Positions 40,636-49,017 of a stretch of DNA of 64,000 nt are shown here, piece after piece; positions within the stretch are counted from its first letter, which is position 1, and every line of letters begins with the position of its first letter. This DNA comes from Cellulomonas sp. Root930 (GTDB lineage Bacteria > Actinomycetota > Actinomycetes > Actinomycetales > Cellulomonadaceae). The stretch covers positions 1,157,256 through 1,221,255 of the forward strand of contig LMJI01000001.1 of assembly GCA_001429255.1 (NCBI GenBank), written 5' to 3'. Below the pieces are notes generated by a model. It ran no database searches, was not told the origin of the DNA, and saw only the letters and a list, made by a program, of their open reading frames with translations. A program made the translations under genes and the position numbers.

Positions 40636-42117
40636 ATGACCTTCGACCCGATCCCCTCGCGCGCGCTGTTCGAGGACGTCTCGGTCCGGGTGGCGCCACC
40701 CGGTGCGGGAGCCGGTCGCGCGCTCGGGCTGGCCGTGACCGTCACCGGTGAGGTGCCGTCGGGGGTCCCGCTGGACCGTGCCGCGCTCACCGAGTGGGGG
40801 TTCCGCGGCTCCGTCGGGGAGATCCTGATCCTGCCGCGCGAGGGCGGCGCGGTGGTGGCGACGGGAGTCGGTGACGACCCGTCCGACGCCTCGTTGCGCG
40901 ACGCGGCGGCGGCATTCGCCCGGGCCGCGGGTCGCGACGACGTCCTGACCACGGACCTGGTCGGTGCGGGGGCATCGGTGGAGAGCGCGGCCCAGGCGGT
41001 CGTCGAGGGGATCCTGCTCGGCCGCTACCGGTACGACGCCCTGAAGACCGACCCGTCGACCGTGCCGGTCCGGGAGATCGTGCTCCTGGTGTCCGACGAG
41101 TCCGCCGACGACGCCCGCCGCGGAGCCGACCGCGGCGTCGTCCTCGCCCGCGCGGCCTCCCTGTCGCGCGACCTGGCCAGCACCCCCGCCGGGCACCTCA
41201 CCGCCCCCGACCTGGCCGACGTCGCCGTCTGGCTGGCCGGCGAGCACGGGCTGGACATCGAGGTGTTCGACCAGCAGGCGCTGGTCGAGATGGGCTGCGG
41301 CGGACTGCTCGGCGTCAACGCGGGGTCGGTGGTCGAGCCGCGCATGATCGTGATCCGCTACGTGCCCGCGACCGAACCGGCAGGTCACCTGGCGTTCGTC
41401 GGCAAGGGAATCACCTACGACTCCGGCGGCATCAGCCTCAAGCCCTCGAACGCGATGCACGCGGCGATGAAGATGGACATGAGCGGGGCCGGCGCGGTGC
41501 TCGCGGCGATGACCGCGCTCGCGGATCTCGAGGTGCCCGTGGCGGTCAGCGCGTACCTGGCCTGCACGGACAACATGCCGTCGGGCTCGGCCACCAAGCT
41601 CGGCGACGTCCTGACCAGCCGGGCCGGCCGCACGATCGAGGTGGTGAACACCGACGCCGAGGGGCGCCTGGTCATGGTCGACGCCATCGCGCTCGCGCTG
41701 GAGGACGGCGTCGACGCCATCGTGGACATCGCCACGCTCACCGGGGCCGCCCTGGCCGCGCTCGGCATGCTCACCGCGGCGGTCATCGGCAACGACGACG
41801 GGATGCTCGACCTCGTCGAGGCCGCCGCCGAGACGACCGACGAGCAGGTCTGGCGGCTGCCGCTGGACCGCCGGTACCGCAAGCAGCTGGACTCCGAGGT
41901 CGCGGACATCAAGAACCTCGGCGGCGAGTTCGCGGGGGCCATCACCGCGGCGCTGTTCCTGGCCGAGTGGGTGGGGGACACCCCGTGGGCGCACCTCGAC
42001 ATCGCGGGGACCATGCGGTCCGACGCCGACGACGCGTGGCGGACCAAGGGCGCGACCGGGTTCGGCGCGCGGCTGCTGGTCGAGATCGCGTCGACGTTCG
42101 CCGGCCCGGCTCGGTGA
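40636..42117 (+). CDS. pepA: Leucyl aminopeptidase (M17 family)
   Basis: A 493-residue cytosolic metallopeptidase. The N-terminal macro-like domain covers about 1-170. The catalytic domain contains the metal ligands in FVGKGITYDSGGISLKPS (Lys, Asp), KMDMSGAGAVL (Asp) and the family signature NTDAEGRLVMVDA (Asp, Glu; catalytic Arg). The enzyme removes N-terminal residues from peptides using two divalent metals and works as a hexamer. AAGGAG precedes the ATG. It sits between the SLC13 permease and a CDF transporter in one strand run; the metal transporter could supply or regulate its metal (inference). Confidence 0.95.
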   Translation: MTFDPIPSRALFEDVSVRVAPPGAGAGRALGLAVTVTGEVPSGVPLDRAALTEWGFRGSVGEILILPREGGAVVATGVGDDPSDASLRDAAAAFARAAGRDDVLTTDLVGAGASVESAAQAVVEGILLGRYRYDALKTDPSTVPVREIVLLVSDESADDARRGADRGVVLARAASLSRDLASTPAGHLTAPDLADVAVWLAGEHGLDIEVFDQQALVEMGCGGLLGVNAGSVVEPRMIVIRYVPATEPAGHLAFVGKGITYDSGGISLKPSNAMHAAMKMDMSGAGAVLAAMTALADLEVPVAVSAYLACTDNMPSGSATKLGDVLTSRAGRTIEVVNTDAEGRLVMVDAIALALEDGVDAIVDIATLTGAALAALGMLTAAVIGNDDGMLDLVEAAAETTDEQVWRLPLDRRYRKQLDSEVADIKNLGGEFAGAITAALFLAEWVGDTPWAHLDIAGTMRSDADDAWRTKGATGFGARLLVEIASTFAGPAR

Positions 42118-42124
42118 CGTCGCC

Positions 42125-43006
42125 GTGATCGAGCGCCGCGCGATCCAGGGGTCGATCGCGGGGGCGGCCGTCCTCGGCACCCTCGCGGTCGTCTGGGGCA
42201 TTGCCGCCCAGTCGCGCGTGCTGCTGTTCGACGGCGCGTTCATCCTGCTCGGCATCGTGCTCTCGGCGCTGTCGCTCATGGCCTCGCGCGCCGCCGCGGA
42301 GAGTCCGACCACGCGGTTCCCGTTCGGCAAGGCGGCGGTCACCCCGCTGGCCATCGCGGTCCAGGGCGTGGCACTGCTGGGCACCCTCCTGTACGCCGCG
42401 GTGGACGCCGTCGCGATCATCACGGCCGGCGGCTCCGACGTCGCTGCCGGCACCGTCGTCGCGTACGGGCTGATCACGATGGTGTGCTCGTACGCGCTGA
42501 GCCGCTGGCTGACCCACCGCGCGCCCACCTCGGAGCTGGTGGCGGCCGAGGTGGCCCAGTGGCGGGCCGGCGCGCTGCTGAGCCTGGTGTTCGCCGTCGG
42601 TGCGGGGCTCGCGCTCGCCCTGTCCTCCGTCGGCGACCTCGTCCGGTACGTCGACCCGGTCCTCGTCCTCGTGGCGTGCCTGGTGCTGGCGCCCATCCCC
42701 CTGCGGCTCCTGCGGGCCGCCGGGCTCGAGCTGCTGGAGGCGGAGCCGCCGGCCGACATCCGACGAGCTCTGGCCGAGGCCGTGACCGCCGTGCGGACCG
42801 AGTTCGGGCTCGACGAGCCGTTCGTCCGCTCCACCAAGCTGGGCAGCCGGCTGTACCTGGAGGTCGACTTCGTGGTGCCGGAGGGCGTGTGGGACGTCGG
42901 CGGCGAGGACCGCGTCCGCCGCGCGCTCATCGGCCACCTGGAACCGCTCGGGTACGAGCTGTGGGCCAACGTGGAGCTGACGACCGACCCGGAGCTCGCC
43001 CGGTGA
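42125..43006 (+). CDS. Cation diffusion facilitator-like transporter
   Basis: A 293-residue protein with six hydrophobic segments and a roughly 95-residue cytoplasmic tail. The TM2 motif LLFDGAFILLGIVLSALSLMASR corresponds to the CDF L-x-x-D-x-x-(H/x)-S-L signature, but the TM5 region (VAAEVAQWRAGALLSLVFAVG) lacks a plain HxxxD, so metal selectivity cannot be read off. The C-terminal part (SRLYLEVDFVVPEGVWDVGGEDRVRRALIGHLEPLGYELWANVELT) is a ferredoxin-like CDF dimerisation domain. GTG 42125 follows pepA by seven bases. A long hairpin follows the stop. Confidence 0.85.
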   Translation: MIERRAIQGSIAGAAVLGTLAVVWGIAAQSRVLLFDGAFILLGIVLSALSLMASRAAAESPTTRFPFGKAAVTPLAIAVQGVALLGTLLYAAVDAVAIITAGGSDVAAGTVVAYGLITMVCSYALSRWLTHRAPTSELVAAEVAQWRAGALLSLVFAVGAGLALALSSVGDLVRYVDPVLVLVACLVLAPIPLRLLRAAGLELLEAEPPADIRRALAEAVTAVRTEFGLDEPFVRSTKLGSRLYLEVDFVVPEGVWDVGGEDRVRRALIGHLEPLGYELWANVELTTDPELAR

Positions 43007-43008
43007 CT

Positions 43009-43057
43009 CTCGCGTGAAGACTCTGTTGCTCTGAGCGCGACAAGGTCTTCACGCGAG
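43009..43057. repeat. Long hairpin element / terminator
   Basis: CTCGCGTGAAGAC (43009-43021) is exactly inverted at 43045-43057, giving a 13-bp stem. Inside, TGTTGC (43024-43029) pairs with GCGACA (43037-43042) after a 2x2 internal loop. It lies between the convergent CDF and AbgT genes. The size and internal order suggest a bidirectional terminator or a copy of a dispersed palindromic repeat. Confidence 0.75.
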
Positions 43058-43073
43058 GACGGGATGACGACGG

Positions 43074-44639
43074 CTAGAGGTAGATCGACGCACCCGGGCC
43101 CAGCGGGATGCCCAGCAGGTACCAGACCACCAGGAGCGCGGACCACGTGATCAGCAGCACCACGGTGTACGGGAGCATCAGGGAGATGACCGATCCGACG
43201 CCGACCTTGCGGCGGTACCGCTCGGCGAAGATCACGATCAGCGCGAAGTACGGCATCAGCGGCGTGGCCACGTTCACGGGTGAGTCGCCCACGCGGTAGG
43301 CGGCCATGGCCAGGTCCGGGGAGATGCCCAGCTGGATGAACAGCGGCACGAACACGGGCGCGAAGATGGCCCACTTGGGCACCACGCCGCCGATGAAGAT
43401 GTCGATGATCGCGGTCATCGCGATGAGCCCGAGGATCAGCCAGACGGTGCTCAGGTTGGCGGCCTCGAGGGTGTCGGCCATGTTCACCGCGGCGATGGTG
43501 CCCAGGTTCGAGTAGTTGAAGTACGCGATGAACTGGCTGATCACGAGCAGCAGGAAGATCAGCCCGGAGAGGCCGGCGATGGTCTTGGTCATCGGGTTGA
43601 TGACGTCCATCGAGCCGTGGATGGTGCCCGCGCCCTTGCCGTAGGCCAGCCCCATCACGAAGAAGTACACGAGGATCAGGAAGATGATCGAGTTCAGCAG
43701 CGGGGAGTCCTCGATCAGGCTGCCGGTCTCGGGGTTGCGCAGCAGGGCGTTCGGCGGGAGCGAGAGCGCCAGCACGACCGCCGTGGTGCCGAGGAAGGCC
43801 CAGAACGCCCAGCGCAGACCGTTCTTCTCCTCGGCGCTGAGCTCGCCCGACGGTGGCTCGTCGGCAGTCTCAGGGCCCTCCGACGGGTGGTAGGCGCCGA
43901 GACGCGGCTCCACGAACTTCTCCGTGAGCAGCGTGACCACCACGGTGACCAGCAGGGTCGAGACGATCCCGAAGAACAGGTTGCCGGTGATCGCCACGTG
44001 GTTGGCGGGGTCGGCGATCGCCTCGTTGGTGATCTCCGCCAGCATCCCGTCGACGGGTGTGATCAGCACGTTCACCGCGAAGCCGCCGCCCACTCCGGCG
44101 AACGCGGCCGCCAGGCCGGCCAGTGGGTGCCGGCCCAGGGACAGGAACACCGCGGCGGCGAGCGGGATGAGCACCAGGTAGCCGGCGTCGGTGGCGATGG
44201 AGGACAGGACGCCCAGCAGCACGATGATGAACGTGATCGCGCGCGGCGGGGTGACCTTGACCAGGCGCTTGATGAACGAGGCGATCAGGCCGACCTCCTC
44301 GGCCATGCCCACGCCGATCATGGCGACGACGATGACGCCGACCACGCCGAAGTTGTTGAAGTTGGCCACCGGCGACGTGAACACGAACCGCAGCCCGTCG
44401 GCGTCGAGGAGGCTCTGCGCGGCCACCGTGACGGTGACGGGCTCCTCGGCGCCGATCTGCGCCTGCTCGAACGTGACGGTGCTCCCGGCTGCCTGGAACG
44501 CCGCCGAGAGCACCATGATGAACGCGATCAGGATGAGGAAGATGATCACCGGATGAGGGACCTTGTTGCCCACCCGCTCGATCCAGTCGAGCACCCCTTG
44601 CAGGGGCGACGGCTTGGCGACGACCTCGGCCTGGCTCAT
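43074..44639 (-). CDS. AbgT-family transporter
   Basis: A 521-residue inner-membrane protein with about 11 helices and two re-entrant loops. The AbgT signatures are HPVIIFLILIAFIMVLSAAFQAAG near the start, FVFTSPVANFNNFGVVGVIVVAMIGVGMAEEVGLIASFI, TDAGYLVLIPLAAAVFLSLGRHPLAGLAAAFAGVGGGFAVN and MAAYRVGDSPVNVATPLMPYFALIV. Characterised members (MtrF, YdaH) import p-aminobenzoyl-glutamate or export sulfonamides. Together with the neighbouring M17 aminopeptidase it could belong to folate-catabolite or dipeptide salvage (inference). It starts at ATG 44639. Confidence 0.93.
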   Translation of the reverse strand: MSQAEVVAKPSPLQGVLDWIERVGNKVPHPVIIFLILIAFIMVLSAAFQAAGSTVTFEQAQIGAEEPVTVTVAAQSLLDADGLRFVFTSPVANFNNFGVVGVIVVAMIGVGMAEEVGLIASFIKRLVKVTPPRAITFIIVLLGVLSSIATDAGYLVLIPLAAAVFLSLGRHPLAGLAAAFAGVGGGFAVNVLITPVDGMLAEITNEAIADPANHVAITGNLFFGIVSTLLVTVVVTLLTEKFVEPRLGAYHPSEGPETADEPPSGELSAEEKNGLRWAFWAFLGTTAVVLALSLPPNALLRNPETGSLIEDSPLLNSIIFLILVYFFVMGLAYGKGAGTIHGSMDVINPMTKTIAGLSGLIFLLLVISQFIAYFNYSNLGTIAAVNMADTLEAANLSTVWLILGLIAMTAIIDIFIGGVVPKWAIFAPVFVPLFIQLGISPDLAMAAYRVGDSPVNVATPLMPYFALIVIFAERYRRKVGVGSVISLMLPYTVVLLITWSALLVVWYLLGIPLGPGASIYL

Positions 44640-44722
44640 GTGCGCTCCCCTGCTCGAACCGCTGTGTGCCCGACGCTAGCGAACGACCGGACATTTCTGA
44701 CCCCCCGTGATGGGATGGCGTG

Positions 44723-45694
44723 ATGAAGCAGCCCGTCTACGCCCCTGGTCAGTCCGCATGGATCCGCGATCTCGGCCGCACCGGCCTGCGCGTCTCGGCG
44801 GTCTGTCTGGGCGGCGGTCCGCTCGGCAGCATGCCGGCGCTGTTCGGCCGTGACGTCTCCTCCGACGAGGGCGTCGCCACCGTGCTGGCCGCGCTCGACA
44901 GCCCGATCCGGTTCATCGACACGTCCAACGGCTACTCGGACGGGGAGAGCGAGCGCCGGATCGGTGCTGCGCTGAAGGAGGCCGGTGGCGTCCCCGAGGG
45001 CGTCGTCATCGCCACCAAGGTGGACCCGTCCGGCCGCGACTACTCCGCCGACCGGGTGCGCGCGTCCGTCGCGGAGAGCCGCGAGCGCCTCGGCCTCGAC
45101 CACCTGCCCCTGGTCCACCTGCACGACCCGGAGTCGTTCGACTTCTCGGAGATGTCGGCGCCGGGCGGGCCGGTCGAGGCCCTCGTGCGCCTCAAGGAGG
45201 AGGGGCAGGTCGGCGCGATCGGCCTGGCGGGCGGCCGGGTGCAGGAGATCGCGAAGTACCTGGACCTCGGGGTGTTCGACGTCCTGCTCGTGCACAACCG
45301 CTGGACGCTCGTGGACCGCAGCGCCGGTCCGCTGCTCGAGGAGGCCACCCGGCAGGAGATGGGGATCCTCAACGCGGCGGTCTACGGCGGCGGGATCCTC
45401 GCGTTCCAGTCCGGCGGGCCGACGGGCTACGGCTACCGCCCGGCACCACCCGAGACCCTCGCGGCGATCAAGGCCATGCGCGAGGTCTGCGCCGACTTCC
45501 ACGCGGACCTGGGCACGGCGGCGCTGCAGTTCTCGCTGCGGGATCCCCGGATCGCCTCGACCGTCGTCGGCATGAGCCGCCCGGGCCGTGTCGGTCGCAC
45601 GCTCGACCTGGCCTCCGAGCCACTGCCGGATGCACTGTGGCCGGCGCTGGAGGCCCTGGTCCCGCCGCCGCACGTGTGGCTCGACGCGGGATAG
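44723..45694 (+). CDS. Aldo/keto reductase (aldose-dehydrogenase-like)
   Basis: A 323-residue AKR of the galactose/L-fucose dehydrogenase-like branch. RDLGRTGLRVSAVCLGGGPLGSMP is the N-terminal hairpin and strand. IRFIDTSNGYSDGESERRIGAAL has the catalytic Asp and Tyr. IATKVDPSGRDY has the Lys and LPLVHLHDPESFDF has the His. AAVYGGGILAFQSGGP and TVVGMSRPGRVGRTLDLA form the cofactor site. Such enzymes oxidise D-threo-aldoses, L-fucose or related sugars with NAD(P). ATG 44723 overlaps a GTG one codon earlier. The epimerase follows ten bases downstream, suggesting a sugar pathway. Confidence 0.9.
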   Translation: MKQPVYAPGQSAWIRDLGRTGLRVSAVCLGGGPLGSMPALFGRDVSSDEGVATVLAALDSPIRFIDTSNGYSDGESERRIGAALKEAGGVPEGVVIATKVDPSGRDYSADRVRASVAESRERLGLDHLPLVHLHDPESFDFSEMSAPGGPVEALVRLKEEGQVGAIGLAGGRVQEIAKYLDLGVFDVLLVHNRWTLVDRSAGPLLEEATRQEMGILNAAVYGGGILAFQSGGPTGYGYRPAPPETLAAIKAMREVCADFHADLGTAALQFSLRDPRIASTVVGMSRPGRVGRTLDLASEPLPDALWPALEALVPPPHVWLDAG

Positions 45695-45704
45695 CGTCGG
45701 GACC

Positions 45705-46562
45705 ATGAGTCGCGTCGTGGTCACTGGTGGGAGCGGGAAGCTCGGTCGTGCGGTCGTGGCGCACCTGGCGGAGCACGGGTACGACGTGGTGAACGTCGAC
45801 ACGGTCCTGCCGCCCGAGGGCCAGAGGGCGGTGTTCACGCGCGTCGACCTCACCGATCTCGGGCAGGTGACCGAGGCGCTGACCGGCATCGACGACCGGT
45901 ACGACGGCGTCGACGCAGTCGTGCACCTGGCCGCGATCCCCGCGCCCGGCCTGCGTCCGAGCGGTGCCACGTTCGCCAACAACGTCGTCGCCACGCACCA
46001 CGTCTTCAGCGCCGCGCGCCGGGCGGGCATCAAGAACGTCGTGTGGGCGTCCAGCGAGACCGTCCTCGGCCTTCCCTTCGAGACGCCCCCGCCGTACGTC
46101 CCGGTCGACGAGGAGTACGCCGTCCGCCCGGAGAGCACCTACTCGCTCGGCAAGGCCGTCGAGGAGGAGATGGCCCGGCACTTCACGCGCTGGGACCCCG
46201 AGCTCAAGCTCATCGGGCTGCGGTTCTCCAACGTCATGGACGTCGCCGACTACGCCGCGTTCCCGGGCTTCGCGGACGACCCCCGCAGCCGGATCTGGAA
46301 CCTCTGGGGCTACATCGACGCCCGCGACGGAGCCCTGGCGGTCCGGCTCGCGCTCGAGAGCGACCTCACCGGGTTCGAGGCGTTCATCATCGCCTCCCCC
46401 GACACCGTGCTGCAGACGCCGTCGGCTGACCTCGTGGCGCAGTACTTCCCCGACGTGCCCGTGCACCGACCGATCGAGGGCCGCGAGACGCTGCTGTCGA
46501 TCGACAAGGCGCGACGCCTGCTGGGCTACGACCCGCAGCACACCTGGACCACGGAAGTGTGA
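45705..46562 (+). CDS. NAD-dependent epimerase/dehydratase (extended SDR)
   Basis: A 285-residue extended SDR: RVVVTGGSGKLGRAVVAHLAEHGYDVVNVDT (G-x-x-G-x-x-G with acidic end of strand 2, so NAD is preferred), DAVVHLAAIPAPG, VWASSETVLGLPF (Ser), and ESTYSLGKAVEEEMA (YxxxK, Tyr about 147). The small C-terminal domain includes RIWNLWGYIDARDGALAVRLAL. It is similar in size to uronate-dehydrogenase-like and short epimerase proteins. It lies in one operon with the aldose-dehydrogenase-like AKR and is closed by a terminator. Confidence 0.9.
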   Translation: MSRVVVTGGSGKLGRAVVAHLAEHGYDVVNVDTVLPPEGQRAVFTRVDLTDLGQVTEALTGIDDRYDGVDAVVHLAAIPAPGLRPSGATFANNVVATHHVFSAARRAGIKNVVWASSETVLGLPFETPPPYVPVDEEYAVRPESTYSLGKAVEEEMARHFTRWDPELKLIGLRFSNVMDVADYAAFPGFADDPRSRIWNLWGYIDARDGALAVRLALESDLTGFEAFIIASPDTVLQTPSADLVAQYFPDVPVHRPIEGRETLLSIDKARRLLGYDPQHTWTTEV

Positions 46563-46588
46563 ACCTGCGGGTGAACCCACCCGCAGGT
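46563..46588 (+). terminator. Intrinsic terminator
   Basis: ACCTGCGGGTG (46563-46573), loop AACC, and the exact inverse CACCCGCAGGT (46578-46588), directly after the epimerase stop. It separates the AKR-epimerase operon from the acyl-ACP-reductase-like gene. A smaller five-pair hairpin (46647-46659) lies in the leader of the next gene. Confidence 0.85.
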
Positions 46589-46715
46589 CATCTCACGGAC
46601 ACATCCGCTTGCTTGGCTCCCCTCTGTATCTCCGGGGTGCGTTCGCGCCCCTTCGGGGCACAGACCCACCTCGACGACGCGGCCGACATGCCGCGCGGCC
46701 ACAGGGGAGCCACCG

Positions 46716-47747
46716 ATGAGCACCGCTGCACCGTTCGCTTTCCTGGTCCACCCGCGAGCTCGCGTCGCCGAGGACCTGGCCCGCATCTGGCGCCCGCTCG
46801 GCCGGGTGCCGGAGCGGCTCATCGACACCGCCGTCCGTCGCCTCCCGCTCCCGCCCTACGCGATGTCCCGGGTCCACCTCGACGACCAGCCCGTGGGCCA
46901 CGTGGTGCTCGTCCCTTTCGGGGCGCGGCACCTGCTGTCCGAGCCGCACGAGGGCCGTGCGCGCGTCGGCCGGGCGATCGACCACGCCGCGCGGCTCGGT
47001 GCGGGCGTCGTCGGCCTGGGGGCGCTCACGGCGACGGTCACCGCGGGCGGCGCCACCCTGCGCGGCCGCACCGACATCGGCGTCACCAACGGCAACGCGT
47101 ACACCGCAGCGATCGTGGAGGACCAGCTGCTGGACCTCGTCGCGGACCTGTCGGACCGCCGCGTGGCCGTCGTCGGCGCCACCGGGTCGGTGGGCACCAC
47201 GCTGGTCCGCCTGCTCGCCGCGGGCGGCTCGGTCGACTCCCTCCTGCTGGTGGCCCGCGGGACCGCGAAGCTCGGGGCGCTGGCCGCGGAGGTCGGGGGT
47301 CGGGTGCCGACGACGACCTCGACCGACCTGCACGACGTGCGCGGCTGCGACGCCGTGGTGCTCCTGACGGCGTCGGCCGACGCGCTGCTCGGCGCCGAGC
47401 ACCTGGCGCCGGGCGCCCGCGTGCTGGACGCGACGCAGCCCCGCAACACCTCTCCCGACCTCGCGGAGGCCCGGCCCGACGTGACGCTGGTCGACGGCGG
47501 AGTCGTCGAGATCCCCGGGATGCACCTGCGCGGCGGGGACATCGGGCTGCCGCGCGGTCAGGCGTACGCGTGCTTCGCGGAGACGTTCCTGCTCGGGCTC
47601 GCCGGGCACGTGGGGCACTTCTCGACGGGCGTGCCGACGCTCGACCACGTGGCTCACGTCCGGGGGCTGGCCCGGCGGTTCGCCGCGCACGGTTTCGCTG
47701 CCGCGGCGCCCGCGAGCTTCGGACGCCCGCTCGTCGGTGCCCGATGA
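46716..47747 (+). CDS. Acyl-ACP-reductase-like (AAR-type) NAD(P)-dependent protein
   Basis: A 343-residue protein that I align with the cyanobacterial fatty acyl-ACP reductase. VVGLGALTATVTAGGATL and IGVTNGNAYTAAIVEDQL match the (V/I)VGLGGFTS and TTGN-x-x-TA segments. The Rossmann motif is VAVVGATGSVGTTLVRLLAAGG (about 150-170), followed by LLLVARGTAKLGALAAEVGG. The catalytic-Cys block AYACFAETFLLGL places Cys286 where AAR has its thioester cysteine. AAR reduces acyl-ACP or acyl-CoA to fatty aldehyde with NADPH. The resemblance is judged from memory of the family. Its stop overlaps the flavoprotein gene. Confidence 0.78.
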   Translation: MSTAAPFAFLVHPRARVAEDLARIWRPLGRVPERLIDTAVRRLPLPPYAMSRVHLDDQPVGHVVLVPFGARHLLSEPHEGRARVGRAIDHAARLGAGVVGLGALTATVTAGGATLRGRTDIGVTNGNAYTAAIVEDQLLDLVADLSDRRVAVVGATGSVGTTLVRLLAAGGSVDSLLLVARGTAKLGALAAEVGGRVPTTTSTDLHDVRGCDAVVLLTASADALLGAEHLAPGARVLDATQPRNTSPDLAEARPDVTLVDGGVVEIPGMHLRGGDIGLPRGQAYACFAETFLLGLAGHVGHFSTGVPTLDHVAHVRGLARRFAAHGFAAAAPASFGRPLVGAR

Positions 47748-48925
47748 GGCGCGTCGTCCTGCTCGGCGGCGGCTACGTCACCCTGCACGCGTACGGCGCG
47801 CTCGTGCGACGGCTGCGCGGTGCCCTGCGTCGCGGCGAGGTCGAGATCGTGGTGCTCAGCGCGGACACCGTGCACAACTTCCACGGGTTCACCGGGGAGG
47901 TGGTCGCCGGCCTGCTGCCGATCGCGCTGACGCAGACGCCGCTGACCGAGGCGATGCCGCGCGCCCGTGTGCTGCACGCCCGGGTCACCAAGGTGGACCT
48001 CGTCGGCCGGCGGGTGCACTTCTCCGGCGTCGACGGGGACGACGACCTGGCCTACGACGCGCTCGTCGTCGGGACCGGCGGGCGTGAGCCGCTGGACGCG
48101 GTCGACGGGCTCGCCGGTCGAGGGCTGACCCTGCGGGGACCCGGCGACCTGGCCGAGCTGCTCCAGCGCGTGCGGGTGGTGGACGGACCCGTGGTGGTCG
48201 TCGGCGGCGGGCTCGCGGGGGTGGAGCTCGCCGCCGCGCTCGCCGCACGGGTGCCGGACGTGGTCCTGGTGCAGTCGGGGGACCGGGTGGTGCCCGCGCT
48301 GCACGACGAGCAGCCCCGGCTCGCCGCCCGCTGCAGGGCGGAGCTGGCGCGGCTCGGCGTGGACGTCCGCACCGGCGTACGGGTGGTGGCCGCCGACGAC
48401 GGCTCGGTGACCCTGTCCGACGGGTCGGTCGTGCGGACGCACACCGTCCTGGCGACCACGGGGCAGCGCGCCGTCGTGCTCCCGGGCCTGGACCGGCTCC
48501 CGCGGGACGACCGCGGTCGCCTGGTCACCACGCGCGAGCTGCTGGTGGCACCCGACGTCTGGTCCGCGGGCGACGCGGCCTCGGTCGCGCACCCGCGCAG
48601 CGGTGTCCCGGTGACCTCGAACGCGCTGTGGGCGATCAAGGCGGGCGACCAGGTGGGTCGGAACGTCGCCCGCGCGCTGGCGGGCCGCCCGGGCCGGCGG
48701 TTCCGCTACCTCGGGCTCGGGCAGGCGGCGTCGTTCGGCGTCGGCCGCGGGGTCGCCGACCTCTACGGGTTCCCGCTCACCGGGTGGGTGGCGTGGGTGA
48801 TGCGGGTCGGGTTCTTCGTGCGGTTCATGCCCACGCGCTCCCGCGCGGTGCAGGTGCCGGGGGAGCTGGTCCGGCGAGCGCGACAGGCCGCACCGGTCCG
48901 GCCGCGGGTCGTCGCCCCCCGATGA
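47744..48925 (+). CDS. NDH-2-like FAD/NAD(P)-dependent oxidoreductase
   Basis: A 393-residue two-dinucleotide-binding flavoprotein. The FAD motif is RVVLLGGGYVTLHAYGALVRRL. The NAD motif is GPVVVVGGGLAGVELAAALAARVPDVVLVQ. The second FAD-contacting block is TTRELLVAPDVWSAGDAASVA, with an Ala where many have D-C. A C-terminal amphipathic tail (VAWVMRVGFFVRFMPTRSRAV) is hydrophobic enough for membrane association, as in type II NADH dehydrogenases. LSADTVHNFHGFTGEVVAG resembles the NDH-2/FSP pattern with a conserved HxFHGF. It is coupled to the AAR-like gene by ATGA and closed by a double terminator. Confidence 0.87.
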   Translation: MRRVVLLGGGYVTLHAYGALVRRLRGALRRGEVEIVVLSADTVHNFHGFTGEVVAGLLPIALTQTPLTEAMPRARVLHARVTKVDLVGRRVHFSGVDGDDDLAYDALVVGTGGREPLDAVDGLAGRGLTLRGPGDLAELLQRVRVVDGPVVVVGGGLAGVELAAALAARVPDVVLVQSGDRVVPALHDEQPRLAARCRAELARLGVDVRTGVRVVAADDGSVTLSDGSVVRTHTVLATTGQRAVVLPGLDRLPRDDRGRLVTTRELLVAPDVWSAGDAASVAHPRSGVPVTSNALWAIKAGDQVGRNVARALAGRPGRRFRYLGLGQAASFGVGRGVADLYGFPLTGWVAWVMRVGFFVRFMPTRSRAVQVPGELVRRARQAAPVRPRVVAPR

Positions 48926-48936
48926 ACGTACGACGA

Positions 48937-48967
48937 CGGACGGTCGGGACCGCACACCGACCGTCCG
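48937..48967. terminator. First of two tandem terminator hairpins
   Basis: CGGACGGTCGG (48937-48947) is inverted at 48957-48967 with a nine-base loop; four further pairs extend the stem outward after one mismatch. It lies 12 bases past the flavoprotein stop. Confidence 0.8.
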
Positions 48968-48975
48968 CCGTCGCC

Positions 48976-49003
48976 CGCCCGGGCCCCTCGGGGGGCCCGG
49001 GCG
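48976..49003. terminator. Second tandem terminator hairpin (bidirectional)
   Basis: CGCCCGGGCCCC (48976-48987), tetraloop TCGG, and GGGGCCCGGGCG (48992-49003): a perfect 12-bp GC stem. It ends 14 bases before the stop of the convergent beta-helix gene, so it can terminate both. Confidence 0.9.
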
Positions 49004-49017
49004 AACCAGGGGTGGAG

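Noticed and set aside
40543..43374. Long minus-strand frame opposite pepA and the CDF-like gene
   Set aside because: It lies antisense to NTDAEGRL-containing pepA, has Ser/Arg-rich low-information sequence and no start signals.
46647..46659. Second terminator or attenuator in the leader of the AAR-like gene
   Set aside because: GCCCC-TTC-GGGGC is only five pairs, common by chance at this GC, and no alternative structure or leader peptide was evident.
46716..48925. Cyanobacterial-style alkane biosynthesis cluster
   Set aside because: Only an AAR-like protein is present; the aldehyde-deformylating oxygenase expected next to AAR is absent from the window.
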